This document shows, in pieces, positions 33,680-43,016 of a stretch of DNA of 64,000 bases. Origin of the DNA: Alphaproteobacteria bacterium (GTDB lineage Bacteria > Pseudomonadota > Alphaproteobacteria > Rhizobiales > GCA-2746425); contig JANSWZ010000001.1 in the NCBI GenBank assembly GCA_024743215.1, positions 310,001 to 374,000 on the forward strand, in the 5' to 3' direction. The translations under genes and the position numbers were made by a program. The notes under the pieces are model-generated. The model did not search any database. It saw only the letters and a list, made by a program, of their open reading frames with translations, and was not told where the DNA came from. Within the stretch, counting starts at the first letter, position 1. Each line of letters begins with the position of its first letter.

Positions 33680-33710
33680 CGGGGCAGCGCAAGCTGCCCC
33701 GTGACTTTTT
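33680..33710 (+). terminator. Hairpin with U-run after the first sugar-binding-protein gene
   Basis: CGGGGCAGC-GCAA-GCTGCCCCG is a perfect 9-bp stem with a GNRA-like tetraloop followed by TGACTTTTT, 26 bp after the stop codon. It lies inside the operon, so it probably terminates part of the transcripts, giving excess binding protein over ATPase/permease. Confidence 0.75.
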
Positions 33711-33741
33711 CACACCAGCAAAAAGTGCTCAGACATCTGCC

Positions 33742-35244
33742 ATGTCCGCTATTGTAGAAACTCAGGGCCTGACCAAAATGTATGGCAATGTCGTGGCGCT
33801 TGATGATTTCAGCCATAAGTTCGAACCCGCGCACATTCATGCGCTGATGGGGAAGAATGGTTCTGGCAAGTCCACACTGGTGAAAATGCTGTCTGGCGTT
33901 ACCCAGCCCACCAGCGGCACCATGATGTTGAACGGCCGACAGGTTGAATTCAAATCGCCGCAGGATGCTTTCGAGGCCAATATAGTGACTGTTCACCAGG
34001 AACTTAGTCTCGTGCCTGATCTTTCCGTCACAGAGAATATTTTTCTTGGGCGGCTGCCACGAACCAGGACCCTTGGCATTGACAGGATCAACTGGGGGCA
34101 GGCTCGCCTCCAGACTGAGGAGCTGTTTACTCGCATGGGCCTGAATATTGATCCAAAGGCAACCATTTCACGTTTGAGTGTTGGCCAGCAACAAACCGTT
34201 GAGATTGCCAAGGCGATGTCGTTCAACCCCACGCTTTTGTTGCTGGATGAGCCAACATCCGCGCTCGCCACCAAAGAGGTGGAGATGTTGTTCGGCCTGT
34301 TACGCAACCTGAAAGATCAGGGCGTGACGATGATGTATATTTCTCACCGTATGTCCGAGCTTGCAGAGATCGCTGATACAGTGACTGTGCTGCGCGACGG
34401 CAAGCATGTTGGCTCTATCGAAATGGCAGCATCATCGCTCGATACCGTGGTTGATATGATGTTTGGTGACGTTGCCCGCGCCACGCGGCCTGCACGGAGT
34501 ACGGACATTTCAAAAAAGAACCCGATCCTGCAAGTGAAGGGCCTCACGCGTGCGCCAGCATTTGAGGATATCTCGTTTGACTTGCGCCGCGGCGAGGTTC
34601 TGGGCCTTGCGGGGATGCTTGGGGCAGGGCGTACCGAAGTGCTGCGCGCCATCTTTGGCGCTGACCCGCATGATGCGGGAGAGATCATCATGGATGGACA
34701 AGTGGTCGACACGCCCGCGCCAGGCAGCATGGTTGATCTTGGCCTGGGGTACACACCGGAAAACCGCAAGGAAGGCGGCTTGGTGCAGGCGCATTCAATT
34801 CATAACAATCTGTCGATGGCCAGCCTGTCCAAATTGGCCCCGCGCGGCATCATAACCAAGGCAGTCGAGGCGCCAGGCGTTGCCAAGCAGATCGAGCAAT
34901 TGCAAATCAAGGTCGACAGTCCCGCGCTGCCCGTTTCTTCGCTGTCAGGTGGCAACCAGCAAAAGGTTGTCATCGGCAATTGGCTCAACACCGATCCAAA
35001 AATCATGTTCTTTGACGAGCCCAGTCGCGGTGTCGACGTTCATGCAAAACAACAGATTTTCCAGATCATCTGGGAGCAGGCCGCCACTGGCCTTTCATCC
35101 ATCTTTGTTTCCACCGAGTTGGAAGAAATGCTGGAAGTCTGCGACCGCATATTGGTCATGAAAGAGGGACGCCTTCTGGGCGAGATTGACCCTTCCAAGA
35201 CCACTTTGACTGAACTTTACACCGCTTGCATGGAGGGCCTTTGA
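33742..35244 (+). CDS. Sugar ABC transporter ATP-binding protein, double domain (RbsA-like)
   Basis: A 500-residue cytoplasmic ATPase with two ABC domains. The N-terminal one has Walker A GKNGSGKSTLVK (about 36-47), signature LSVGQQQTVEIAKAM near 150 and Walker B LLLLDEPTSAL near 167. The C-terminal one has the degenerate Walker A typical of sugar importers (GMLGAGRTEVLRAIFG) and signature LSGGNQQKVVIGNWL near 400. The stop overlaps the permease start (TGATG). Energises uptake with the 32682 receptor. Confidence 0.95.
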   Translation: MSAIVETQGLTKMYGNVVALDDFSHKFEPAHIHALMGKNGSGKSTLVKMLSGVTQPTSGTMMLNGRQVEFKSPQDAFEANIVTVHQELSLVPDLSVTENIFLGRLPRTRTLGIDRINWGQARLQTEELFTRMGLNIDPKATISRLSVGQQQTVEIAKAMSFNPTLLLLDEPTSALATKEVEMLFGLLRNLKDQGVTMMYISHRMSELAEIADTVTVLRDGKHVGSIEMAASSLDTVVDMMFGDVARATRPARSTDISKKNPILQVKGLTRAPAFEDISFDLRRGEVLGLAGMLGAGRTEVLRAIFGADPHDAGEIIMDGQVVDTPAPGSMVDLGLGYTPENRKEGGLVQAHSIHNNLSMASLSKLAPRGIITKAVEAPGVAKQIEQLQIKVDSPALPVSSLSGGNQQKVVIGNWLNTDPKIMFFDEPSRGVDVHAKQQIFQIIWEQAATGLSSIFVSTELEEMLEVCDRILVMKEGRLLGEIDPSKTTLTELYTACMEGL

Positions 35245-36203
35245 TGGCGCTTTCGTTGTTCCGCCGCTACCCGATGGAGATCATTCTGGTCTGCATGTAC
35301 ACCTATTTGATGTTGGCAGCGCCTGGCTTTGCCACGCTCGACAATCAGATGAACGTGTTGCGCAACATTACCATGCAGGGCATCATTGCTTTTGGCATGA
35401 CGATGGTGATTGTCTCCGGTGAGATTGACCTGTCAGTCGGTTCGGGCGTGGCTTTTTCTGGCTGTGTCACAGCTTGGGTTGCGCGCGCATTGACTGATAT
35501 GCTGGGTCCGTGGCCAGCCATTACTATTGGCGCAATTGCAGCAATGGTGATCCTTTTTCTCGTTGGTGTTCTGACCGGCAAGGTGCGCCAGCACTTTAAT
35601 ATGCCGACCTTCATCACGACACTGGGTCTGCTGACCGTCTTATCTGGCGCGGCCAACCTCATCACAGATGGATTCCCGATCACCAGCTTCCCATTCCAGT
35701 TCAATTTTTTGGGCGCTGGTATTCTTTTCGGGATTCCATTCCCTGTCTATATTTTTGCAGCTGTTTTCGGCTTTGTGTATTTCCTCATGAATTATACAAG
35801 CTTTGGCCGGGCGCTCTACGCTGTGGGTGGCAACCTTGAAGCTGCGCGCCTGTCTGGCATTGATGTTTGGAAAACCAAAACTCTGGCCCTTGGTATTACT
35901 GGTGTGCTCACGGCCATTGCGGGCGTTCTGATTGCATCACAAATCCTGTCGGGCAGCGCCAGCGCAGCGCGTGGATGGGAACTGGATGTCATTTCTGCGG
36001 TCATTATCGGGGGTACCAGTCTGTTCGGCGGCAAGGGTACCGTGCGTGGCACGCTGATCGGCGTTTTGTTCCTTGGCATTATCGTCAACGGCATGACGCT
36101 GTTGAATGTCAGTGAATATTGGCAGTTGGTGGTGCGTGGCGGATTGATCATTGGTGCTGTTCTGCTGAACCATGCTCTCGACCGGTCGACTGTGAAACAC
36201 TAG
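35244..36203 (+). CDS. Sugar ABC transporter permease (RbsC-like)
   Basis: A 319-residue membrane protein with about 8-10 helices. The BPD_transp_2 family signature GEIDLSVGSGVAFSG is near residue 60, and AVGGNLEAARLSGIDV near 195 with GGTSLFGGKGTVRGTLIG near 260 are the ATPase-coupling and later conserved blocks. ATG 35244 overlaps the ATPase stop and has GGAGGG seven bases upstream. Confidence 0.95.
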   Translation: MALSLFRRYPMEIILVCMYTYLMLAAPGFATLDNQMNVLRNITMQGIIAFGMTMVIVSGEIDLSVGSGVAFSGCVTAWVARALTDMLGPWPAITIGAIAAMVILFLVGVLTGKVRQHFNMPTFITTLGLLTVLSGAANLITDGFPITSFPFQFNFLGAGILFGIPFPVYIFAAVFGFVYFLMNYTSFGRALYAVGGNLEAARLSGIDVWKTKTLALGITGVLTAIAGVLIASQILSGSASAARGWELDVISAVIIGGTSLFGGKGTVRGTLIGVLFLGIIVNGMTLLNVSEYWQLVVRGGLIIGAVLLNHALDRSTVKH

Positions 36204-36229
36204 CTTTTGGGATTAAATGGGAGACACGA

Positions 36230-37120
36230 ATGATAGGCAAAATTCAATGTGTTGCTCCAACCGGGGATGTATGCGGGGAGGCGGCTACCTGGTCTGCTGA
36301 TGAGAACCGCGTTTACTGGGTGGATATCAATCGGTTTCTCATACACCGTATGGATGTCGCCAGCCGAGCAGTGAACAGCCATCTGTTTGATGAGCCTGTT
36401 GTCGCTTTGTCGCTGACCACAGGTGAGGGCGTTCTGCTTGTTGCGCTGGGCTCAAAGTTGATCCTGCTTGATGTCGAATCTGACGCTCGCGAAGATCTGG
36501 ATGTGCAATTGCCTGGCGCACCGAGCGTGCGATTTAATGATGGTCGCGCAGACCCGAACGGTGCGTTCTGGATTGGCTCCATGGGTAACAATGTCGGACC
36601 GAATGGCGAAAACCTCGAGGTTAAAGATGGTCTGGGCAAGCTGTTTCGCTATCAAGCCGGTGGCGAGTTGGAGGAGGTTGAGGCCGGGATCGGGATTGCC
36701 AACACGCTTTGCTGGTCGCCTGATCATTCCACCTTTTATTTTGGCGATACGCTGAAGAATGAAATACGGGCTTATACCTTTGACAAGACAACAAGCACAA
36801 TTGGTGCCGGAACATCGCATTGCGCAGGCATTGAGCGGGGCCTGCCCGATGGCTCGACGATAGATGTGGATGGTTACCTGTGGAACTGTCGCTTTGGTGG
36901 ATCGTGCATCGTCCGGATTGCGCCGGATGGCACGGTTGATCGTGTGATCGAAATGCCCGTGAAAAACATTACGACCTGCTGCTTTGGCGGCCCTGATTTA
37001 TCCTTGCTCTATGTCACCACGGCCAGCGTTGCCAAGGCCGCGCGTGACCGATTGGCTGGCAGCTTGTTTGCAATAGAGACGCAGACGCGTGGCCTGCCGG
37101 AAAACCGTTTCAAGCTTTAA
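36230..37120 (+). CDS. SMP-30/gluconolactonase family sugar lactonase (cassette 1)
   Basis: A 296-residue six-bladed beta-propeller hydrolase expected to open a sugar lactone to the aldonate. Metal-ligand positions are visible: Glu in GEAATWSADENRVYWVD (about 15), Asn in RFNDGRADPNGAFW, Asn in IGIANTLCWSPDHSTFYFGD near 160 and Asp in RGLPDGSTIDVDGYLWNCRFGG near 210. GGGAGA precedes the ATG. It follows the ABC permease by 26 bp. The frame upstream of 36230 overlaps the permease and is rejected. Confidence 0.9.
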   Translation: MIGKIQCVAPTGDVCGEAATWSADENRVYWVDINRFLIHRMDVASRAVNSHLFDEPVVALSLTTGEGVLLVALGSKLILLDVESDAREDLDVQLPGAPSVRFNDGRADPNGAFWIGSMGNNVGPNGENLEVKDGLGKLFRYQAGGELEEVEAGIGIANTLCWSPDHSTFYFGDTLKNEIRAYTFDKTTSTIGAGTSHCAGIERGLPDGSTIDVDGYLWNCRFGGSCIVRIAPDGTVDRVIEMPVKNITTCCFGGPDLSLLYVTTASVAKAARDRLAGSLFAIETQTRGLPENRFKL

Positions 37121-37132
37121 GGAATAAGAATT

Positions 37133-37795
37133 ATGGATATTGCCAAGCTGACCGAGCGTCTGAATGCCTGCTATAGCGGAGCTGTCTATGATGTTATGCG
37201 CGCGCGGGGATTGGAAAACTGCGTGCTGCCACATTCCATTGTCGGGCTTGATAATGAGACCCGTGTGGCCGGCCCGATTTCTACGCTAAAGGGTGTTGCG
37301 TTTGATGCCACTCGGCATGATGAAAAGGTCGATTACCTGTTGCCATGGGTTCAGTTTCTGTCCAGTGCCCCGGCGGGTCATGTTGTGCTGTGCCAACCAA
37401 ATTCAGAGCGCTTGGCGCTGATGGGTGAGTTGTCAGCCGAAACGCTGAAAGTGCGCGGTGTTCTGGGCTACATTGTTGATGGCGGATCACGTGATAACAG
37501 CTTCATTCGCTCGATTGGCTTTCCGGTGTTTTGCCGGTTTCGGACCCCACGCGATATCGTCGCAAAATGGGTGCCCGATGGGATTAATCAACCGATCACC
37601 ATCGGTGATGTGCTGATTGAACGCGGTGATTTTGTGATTGCCGATTTTGACGGTGTGGTGATCATCCCGCAAGGTATTGTGGAAGAGGTGATTGCCGAAG
37701 TTGAAGAGGTGATCAGTGCTGAAGACAAGGTGCGTGCAGCCATTCTGTCAGGCACAGATCCGGTTGATGCTTATCTCGAATTTGGTAAGTTCTGA
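37133..37795 (+). CDS. RraA-like / class II pyruvate-type aldolase
   Basis: A 220-residue protein of the RraA/HMG-aldolase fold. The GYIVDGGSRDNSFIRSIGFP segment (near 115) carries the Arg-Asp pair used by 4-hydroxy-4-methyl-2-oxoglutarate aldolases for pyruvate and metal binding, and VIADFDGVVIIPQ near 170 is the other conserved block. Members are retro-aldolases/decarboxylases or RNase E regulators. Set between a sugar lactonase and an epimerase, a sugar-acid aldolase or decarboxylase role is the better guess than RNase control. Confidence 0.85.
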   Translation: MDIAKLTERLNACYSGAVYDVMRARGLENCVLPHSIVGLDNETRVAGPISTLKGVAFDATRHDEKVDYLLPWVQFLSSAPAGHVVLCQPNSERLALMGELSAETLKVRGVLGYIVDGGSRDNSFIRSIGFPVFCRFRTPRDIVAKWVPDGINQPITIGDVLIERGDFVIADFDGVVIIPQGIVEEVIAEVEEVISAEDKVRAAILSGTDPVDAYLEFGKF

Positions 37796-37801
37796 GGCGT
37801 C

Positions 37802-38845
37802 ATGGATGAAGTTCGTACACTGCGTTGGGCACATGGATCGCTAACAGTTCAGCGTTTGGGTGCCATGCTCGCACCGGTTCGGTTTGATCTGCAAAGTGGC
37901 CGAATGGTCGAACCGCTTCATATCGCTCCCTGGGCTGATGATGGCACGATCAGTGATGTAGAATTGGCAGCTTTACCGCCAATTTTGCACCGTCTTCGCG
38001 GCGAATGGCCGTGCGTTCCTTTTGGCGCTGATGAGCCAGAGAGATTGTCACCCGACTGGGCTGCATCCATGGGGCGACGCTTCCCGTTACCAGCCAATCC
38101 GCCGCCGCATGGCGAGAGCTCCAATTGCAAATGGAACTGGGAACCGGAGGGCGATGGTCGGCTTTGCCTTTCACTTGATTATCCAGACAACCATCCCATT
38201 GCCCGTGTTGAGCGTGATGTCATACCCGATCCCGACGCATCTGCTGTAAATCTCGTCCTGCGCATAACACCGCGCGCAAATTGTCAGTTGCCACTTGGTT
38301 TGCACCCGACATTTGCTTTGCCCCCTTTGGCAGGCTCAGCAAGCATCATGCCTCCGCATGCCAAGCAGATCCGCAGCTATCCTGGATCATTGGAGCCGGG
38401 CGGAGATATCTTCGCTCCCAATGCGGTCTTCACAAACTTAACGGAGGCGCCTGACCATATGGGACAGGCAATGGATGCAAGTGGCATTCCGTTTGAACAG
38501 CCTGGCGAAGACTTGCTTCAGCTCGTCGGCGTTGATGATGGGCGCGTATCTCTAGACAATCATGCGGGTGGCTATCGCGCTACGCTGAGTTGGAACGCCG
38601 AGCATTTTCCCAGCCTTCTTATTTGGTACAGCAATCGTGGTCGGCAACAATCTCCATGGCTGGGTCGCCATTCTGCGTTGGGTCTTGAACCCGTCTGCTC
38701 AGCCTTTGACCTTGGGGCAGCCATCGCTATAGGCGACAACCCCATTGCGCAACAGGGTGTCCCAACCAGTATTCCACTGCGTGCCGGCGAGGTTTTTCAG
38801 ACCCATTATCGGATTGCCGCCGATGATCTTGCTTCCGGCTCCTAG
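37802..38845 (+). CDS. Galactose-mutarotase-fold protein (aldose epimerase-like), cassette 1
   Basis: A 347-residue protein of predicted all-beta mutarotase-like fold. Recognisable points are NCQLPLGLHPTFALPP (His in the position of a mutarotase catalytic His), RDVIPDPDASAVNLVLRI and LLIWYSNRGRQQSPWLGRHSALGLEPV. It is longer than typical aldose 1-epimerases and has a divergent N-terminal 60 residues. Likely interconverts anomers or binds a sugar before oxidation. It starts 7 bp after the RraA-like stop. Confidence 0.75.
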   Translation: MDEVRTLRWAHGSLTVQRLGAMLAPVRFDLQSGRMVEPLHIAPWADDGTISDVELAALPPILHRLRGEWPCVPFGADEPERLSPDWAASMGRRFPLPANPPPHGESSNCKWNWEPEGDGRLCLSLDYPDNHPIARVERDVIPDPDASAVNLVLRITPRANCQLPLGLHPTFALPPLAGSASIMPPHAKQIRSYPGSLEPGGDIFAPNAVFTNLTEAPDHMGQAMDASGIPFEQPGEDLLQLVGVDDGRVSLDNHAGGYRATLSWNAEHFPSLLIWYSNRGRQQSPWLGRHSALGLEPVCSAFDLGAAIAIGDNPIAQQGVPTSIPLRAGEVFQTHYRIAADDLASGS

Positions 38846-38906
38846 CTAACTCCCTATCCACAGAAATGCCGCATATTGAAAGAGCTGTATTGACGGTTCG
38901 ATTTAT

Positions 38907-38940
38907 TTTGTCTACACAAATTCAAAACCTGTCATACAAG
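38907..38940. promoter_or_regulatory. Operator-like elements before the third GntR gene
   Basis: TTTGTCTACACAAA (38907-38920) and CTGTCATACAAG (38929-38940) are two near-palindromes with TGT/ACA half-sites, spaced 22 bp centre to centre (about two helical turns), 11-44 bp before the start of the gntR gene. Consistent with autoregulation. Confidence 0.45.
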
Positions 38941-38950
38941 TTTAGGGAAA

Positions 38951-39676
38951 TTGGTTTTGGAAGAACGAAGCAGCCAGTCAGAAAAAAGCGGCTCCAGCCG
39001 TGTCGGCGATGCGATTGGGGCTATCACGCGTCACATCCGCGAACAGGAGCTGATGCCGGGTGATCGGCTGCCATCTGAATCCAGGCTTTCCAAGGATTTG
39101 AAAGTGTCGCGCACGGTTGTCCGTGAGGCTTTCCGCTCTCTGGCGGCAATGCGGATCATAGAGTTGAACGTTGGAAAGCGAGCGACGATTTCGAATATCG
39201 ACCATGGTGCAATGTCATTGATAATTGAGCATGGTGTGCACACAGAGCAAATCAATGTGCAGCAGATTTATGATGTTCGCCGCACCATTGAAACCCGCAT
39301 TGTCACGCTTGCAGCAATCCGCCGATCTGATGAAGAAGCGAAAGTAATTCTGAAACTGGCGCAGGCGATGGCTGATTCAGCCACGGACCCAGCGCAGCTG
39401 ATGGAGCACGATCTGGCGTTTCATACAGCGCTTGCCCGAGCGAGTCGCAATCCGGTTTTCGAGCTTATCGTGGGGGCCTTTCAGGGTATCACACGCCAGA
39501 CATGGCCGATTGGCTGGAAAAGCCGCACCACCGCTGAGGCACGCAGCACGATGATCGAGACCCATCAGCGCATCGCCAGCGCTGTGGTTGCTGGTGATCC
39601 GCAACAGGCGGCTGAGGCAATGAGCAAGCACTTCGATGAAAGTGTCCACGCTTTGCTTCAGGCGGGTCTTTCATGA
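38951..39676 (+). CDS. GntR-family regulator, FCD subfamily (cassette 2)
   Basis: A 241-residue regulator. The winged HTH lies at about 15-85 (RLPSESRLSKDLKVSRTVVREAFRSLAAM), the FCD domain at about 100-230 with ligand residues in MEHDLAFHTALARASRN and ETHQRIASAV. A TTG start at 38951 (AGGGA upstream) is needed to include the helix before the HTH; TTG 38957 is an alternative. It heads the cassette-2 operon of dehydratase, ABC importer and sugar enzymes, and its stop is 10 bp before the dehydratase start. Confidence 0.88.
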   Translation: MVLEERSSQSEKSGSSRVGDAIGAITRHIREQELMPGDRLPSESRLSKDLKVSRTVVREAFRSLAAMRIIELNVGKRATISNIDHGAMSLIIEHGVHTEQINVQQIYDVRRTIETRIVTLAAIRRSDEEAKVILKLAQAMADSATDPAQLMEHDLAFHTALARASRNPVFELIVGAFQGITRQTWPIGWKSRTTAEARSTMIETHQRIASAVVAGDPQQAAEAMSKHFDESVHALLQAGLS

Positions 39677-39686
39677 GGACGCCAGC

Positions 39687-40892
39687 ATGAGGATCACCAA
39701 GCTTGAAACCATCCGCGTTGCCGAGCGCCCGAACCTTCTTTGGGTGGAGGTGCATACCGATGAGGGGCTGATTGGACTGGGTGAAACATTTTTTGGTGCA
39801 GCCACCGTTGAAGCTTACATACATGAGTATATTGCACCGCGTGTGATCGGCCGCGATCCACTGCAGATCGACTTGTTGGCTTCCGAATTGGTCGGCTATC
39901 TCGGCTTCCGGTCCTCAGGCGCCGAGGTGCGCGGAAACTCCGCTTTTGACATCGCGTTATGGGACATCTTTGGCAAGGCAACAGGCCAGCCAATTGCCCA
40001 ACTGCTGGGCGGGTTCAGCCGGAAAAGCATCCGAACTTATAACACCTGCGCAGGCACTGAATATATCAAGCACGCGACAGGGCAGACCACTGCCAATTAT
40101 GCCATGAATGGCGGGCATGCCGACTATGATGACCTCAACGCTTTCCTGAACAACGCCGATGAATTGGCGCTGTCCCTGAAGGAAGAAGGCATTACGGCCA
40201 TGAAAATCTGGCCATTTGACATGGCAGCCGAGAAGACCCGCGGTCAGTATATTTCAGGCCCTGATCTGGATGCAGCCCTGAAGCCTTTTGAGAAAATCCG
40301 GGATGCTGTCGGCAACAGCATGGATATCATGGTCGAATTCCACTCCATGTGGCAGCTCCTGCCGGCCATGCAGATTGCCAGGGCGCTCGAGCCCTTCGAC
40401 ACATTCTGGCATGAAGACCCGATCAAGATGGATTCGCTGTCCAGCCTGAAGCGCTATGCGCAGGCGTCCAAGGCGCCAATTTCTGCCTCCGAAACACTCG
40501 GATCACGCTGGGGCTTCCGCGACCTGCTGGAAACCGATGCAGCAGGCATTGTAATGCTTGATATCTCGTGGTGCGGTGGCCTGTCGGAAGCGCGCAAAAT
40601 TGCTTCGATGGCGGAGGCCTGGCACCTGCCTGTTGCCCCCCATGACTGCACAGGTCCCGTGGTCTTGGCCGCTTCAACGCACTTGTCACTGAATGCACCC
40701 AACGCGTTGGTGCAGGAGAGTGTGCGCGCCTTTTACCACACCTGGTACCGAGATCTCGTCACCGCATTGCCGGAAGTGAAAAACGGCATGATCACAGTTC
40801 CACCAGGCCCAGGCCTTGGTCTCGAGCTCAACCCGGAACTTGGCCGGGCATTCACAGTGTCGCGCATTATGTCCGACGCAACCACGGTCTAG
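39687..40892 (+). CDS. Enolase-superfamily sugar-acid dehydratase (mandelate racemase group)
   Basis: A 401-residue enzyme with N-terminal capping domain (MRITKLETIRVAERPN..) and TIM barrel. Visible catalytic features: Lys in GITAMKIWPFD at the second-strand position, metal ligands in IMVEFHSMW, FWHEDPIKM and SASETLGSRW, Asp in VMLDISWCGG, and His in VAPHDCTGP. This set fits an aldonate dehydratase giving a 2-keto-3-deoxy acid. Substrate not deducible. ATG 39687 is preceded by GAGG; the longer frame overlaps the GntR gene. Confidence 0.9.
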   Translation: MRITKLETIRVAERPNLLWVEVHTDEGLIGLGETFFGAATVEAYIHEYIAPRVIGRDPLQIDLLASELVGYLGFRSSGAEVRGNSAFDIALWDIFGKATGQPIAQLLGGFSRKSIRTYNTCAGTEYIKHATGQTTANYAMNGGHADYDDLNAFLNNADELALSLKEEGITAMKIWPFDMAAEKTRGQYISGPDLDAALKPFEKIRDAVGNSMDIMVEFHSMWQLLPAMQIARALEPFDTFWHEDPIKMDSLSSLKRYAQASKAPISASETLGSRWGFRDLLETDAAGIVMLDISWCGGLSEARKIASMAEAWHLPVAPHDCTGPVVLAASTHLSLNAPNALVQESVRAFYHTWYRDLVTALPEVKNGMITVPPGPGLGLELNPELGRAFTVSRIMSDATTV

Positions 40893-40931
40893 TATTCAGG
40901 CCAAACCCTGCTCTAGGGAGGAGCAAAAAAT

Positions 40932-41912
40932 ATGAAACTCAAACTACTTGCAATTGCGGCATTGCTCGCTTCGGTGTCCACACCAGTCCTGTCCACGTCA
41001 GCTTCGGCGCTGGATATCGTCTTCACCCATCATTCATCTGCGTCCAACACGTTTTGGCAGGCTGTGAAAAAGGGCTTTGATGACGGATGCGAGCGCGTTG
41101 AAGCCGACTGTCAGATGATCTTTACGCAGACTGAAGGCTCAGTACAGGAGCAACTCGCCAATATGGAAGCTGCACTCGCTCGTGAACCTGATGCAATCCT
41201 GACCTCTATCGTGGACAACACGGCGTTGGATGAAATTGTTCAGCGTGCTCGCGATGCCGGTGTCATTGTCATTGGTGTGAATGTGGATGATCTGGAAGGT
41301 GCTGCGGGCAATGCGCGTCAGGCATTCGTTGGTCAGGGCTTCCTGGCTGCTGGGTATTCGCTGGGCGAGGCTCAGTCAGCCAACTTCCCTGAGGAAGGCC
41401 CTATCAATGTGCTTGTGGGTATCTCCGCGCCGGGCCAGAACTGGTCAGAGCAGCGCGGCGGCGGCGTGTTATCCTTCATGGAAGACTATGCGGCGGCCAA
41501 CCCGGATCGCGAAGTGAACTTTGAACGGATCGATTCTGGTACCGATCTTGCCACCGTATCTGACCGGATTGGTGCCTATCTGGGTGCCAATCCAGAGACA
41601 ACAGCTTACTTCGATACAGGTTTCTGGCATGCCGGTGTTGCCCGCGTGTTGGCTGACCGCGGCGTTGAACCCGGTAAAGTGCTTCTGGGCGGCTTTGATC
41701 TGGTGCCTGAAGCTGTCGAGCAGATGCAGGCGGGTTACATCCAGGTGCAGGTCGATCAGCAGCCATACATGCAAGGCTTTATGCCGGTGATGCAGGTCTA
41801 CTTGTCCAAAACCGTTGGTCTGGCACCTGCGGATATTGACACCGGGCAGGGCATTGTGACTCCCGCTGATGCAGATGCGATCATGGAACTGTCAGCCCAG
41901 GGTCTTCGCTAG
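40932..41912 (+). CDS. Sugar ABC transporter periplasmic binding protein (FrcB-like)
   Basis: A 326-residue type I periplasmic receptor with signal peptide (cut near TSASA-LD). Sequence landmarks: DIVFTHHSSASNTFWQAVKK, EPDAILTSIVDNTALDEIV near 92, VIGVNVDDLEGAAGN near 116, YFDTGFWHAGVARVLADRG near 228 and QPYMQGFMPVMQVYL near 290. GGGAGGAG lies upstream. With the permease and single-domain ATPase it forms an FrcBCA-type importer. Confidence 0.93.
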   Translation: MKLKLLAIAALLASVSTPVLSTSASALDIVFTHHSSASNTFWQAVKKGFDDGCERVEADCQMIFTQTEGSVQEQLANMEAALAREPDAILTSIVDNTALDEIVQRARDAGVIVIGVNVDDLEGAAGNARQAFVGQGFLAAGYSLGEAQSANFPEEGPINVLVGISAPGQNWSEQRGGGVLSFMEDYAAANPDREVNFERIDSGTDLATVSDRIGAYLGANPETTAYFDTGFWHAGVARVLADRGVEPGKVLLGGFDLVPEAVEQMQAGYIQVQVDQQPYMQGFMPVMQVYLSKTVGLAPADIDTGQGIVTPADADAIMELSAQGLR

Positions 41913-41971
41913 AACCGACCTGCGATCTTTTCTCCCGACAAGGATTTCCCGGAGAACTGTCGCTTCTCAAA

Positions 41972-42003
41972 AGGTCGGCGCGTGAGACTGCGCCGGCCTT
42001 TTC
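41972..42003 (+). terminator. Hairpin after the second sugar-binding-protein gene
   Basis: AAGGTCGGCGC and GCGCCGGCCTT form an 11-bp stem (one G-U) with an 8-nt loop, followed by TTCTC, 60 bp past the binding-protein stop and 30 bp before the permease. Likely partial terminator. Confidence 0.65.
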
Positions 42004-42033
42004 TCATCCATTGTTCGAAGGATCCAGCGTTCC

Positions 42034-43014
42034 ATGAAACGCCTACTAAAACTGTCCCTGCAAAAACCGGAACTGGCCGCACTGTTGCTGCTGGTCATCC
42101 TGATCGGTATTTTTCAGATCACCTCCAACAATTTCTTTCTGAGCTACGCCAATATGCGCGGGCTTCTGGGTTTCCTGCCTGAAATGGCGCTGGTCGCGAT
42201 TGGGGTGACACTTTTGATGATCTGCGGCGAGTTTGATCTTTCCGTTGGGTCCGTCTTTGCGCTGATGCCGATGACGATGGCCGTTCTGATGGTTGCTGGT
42301 TGGGGCTTCCCGCCGGCCGTTGCCGTTGGGTTACTGGTGTGTGCGGCCATTGGCTTCATCAACGGCTTTCTAACGATCAAGTTCGGCATTCCGTCCTTCA
42401 TCACCACGCTTGGCATGCTGTTTATGGCCCGCTCGATGACTGTGGTGATTTCTGGCGGTTTCCCGCCGCGCCTGCAAATGGACAATATTCCCGAACAGCT
42501 CTTTATCGCCTTTGTCGGACCGGGCGAGCTGCTGCGCGCTTCCTTCCTCTGGTTTGTCTGCATCGCGCTGCTCATTGCGTTTCTGCTCGGTAAAACCAAT
42601 TTCGGCAACTGGGTGCGCGCCACTGGCGGTTTTCTGCCTGCAGCGCAGGCCATGGGCATTCCCACAGCACGGGTGAAGATCGCCTGTTTCATGATTTGCT
42701 CCATGCTGGCGGGTTTTGCAGGTATGATCCAGGTGCTGCGCCTCGGCTCACCCCTGCCGTCCATCGGTGAAGGTTTGGAGCTTCAGGCTGTGGCAGCTGC
42801 CGTTATCGGCGGAGCGTCGCTGTTTGGCGGTATCGGATCCATTCTGGGCGGTGTGATCGGCGCTACGCTGATCCGCGTCATCGATAATGGCATGGTGCTG
42901 AGCCAAGTGGACAGCAACTGGTTCAAATTCGCTGTTGGAGCGCTGACCATCCTCGCCGTGGTTGCCAATGCCTGGCTGAGAAAGCGTGGCCGAGCCATGA
43001 AAGTGGAGACTTGA
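42034..43014 (+). CDS. Sugar ABC transporter permease (FrcC-like)
   Basis: A 326-residue membrane protein with about 9-10 helices. It has the family motif MICGEFDLSVGSVFALMP near 62, GFLPAAQAMGIPTARVKI near 198 and GGASLFGGIGSILGGVIG near 262. The gene order binding protein-permease-ATPase is that of frcBCA rather than rbs. Confidence 0.94.
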   Translation: MKRLLKLSLQKPELAALLLLVILIGIFQITSNNFFLSYANMRGLLGFLPEMALVAIGVTLLMICGEFDLSVGSVFALMPMTMAVLMVAGWGFPPAVAVGLLVCAAIGFINGFLTIKFGIPSFITTLGMLFMARSMTVVISGGFPPRLQMDNIPEQLFIAFVGPGELLRASFLWFVCIALLIAFLLGKTNFGNWVRATGGFLPAAQAMGIPTARVKIACFMICSMLAGFAGMIQVLRLGSPLPSIGEGLELQAVAAAVIGGASLFGGIGSILGGVIGATLIRVIDNGMVLSQVDSNWFKFAVGALTILAVVANAWLRKRGRAMKVET

Positions 43015-43016
43015 TC

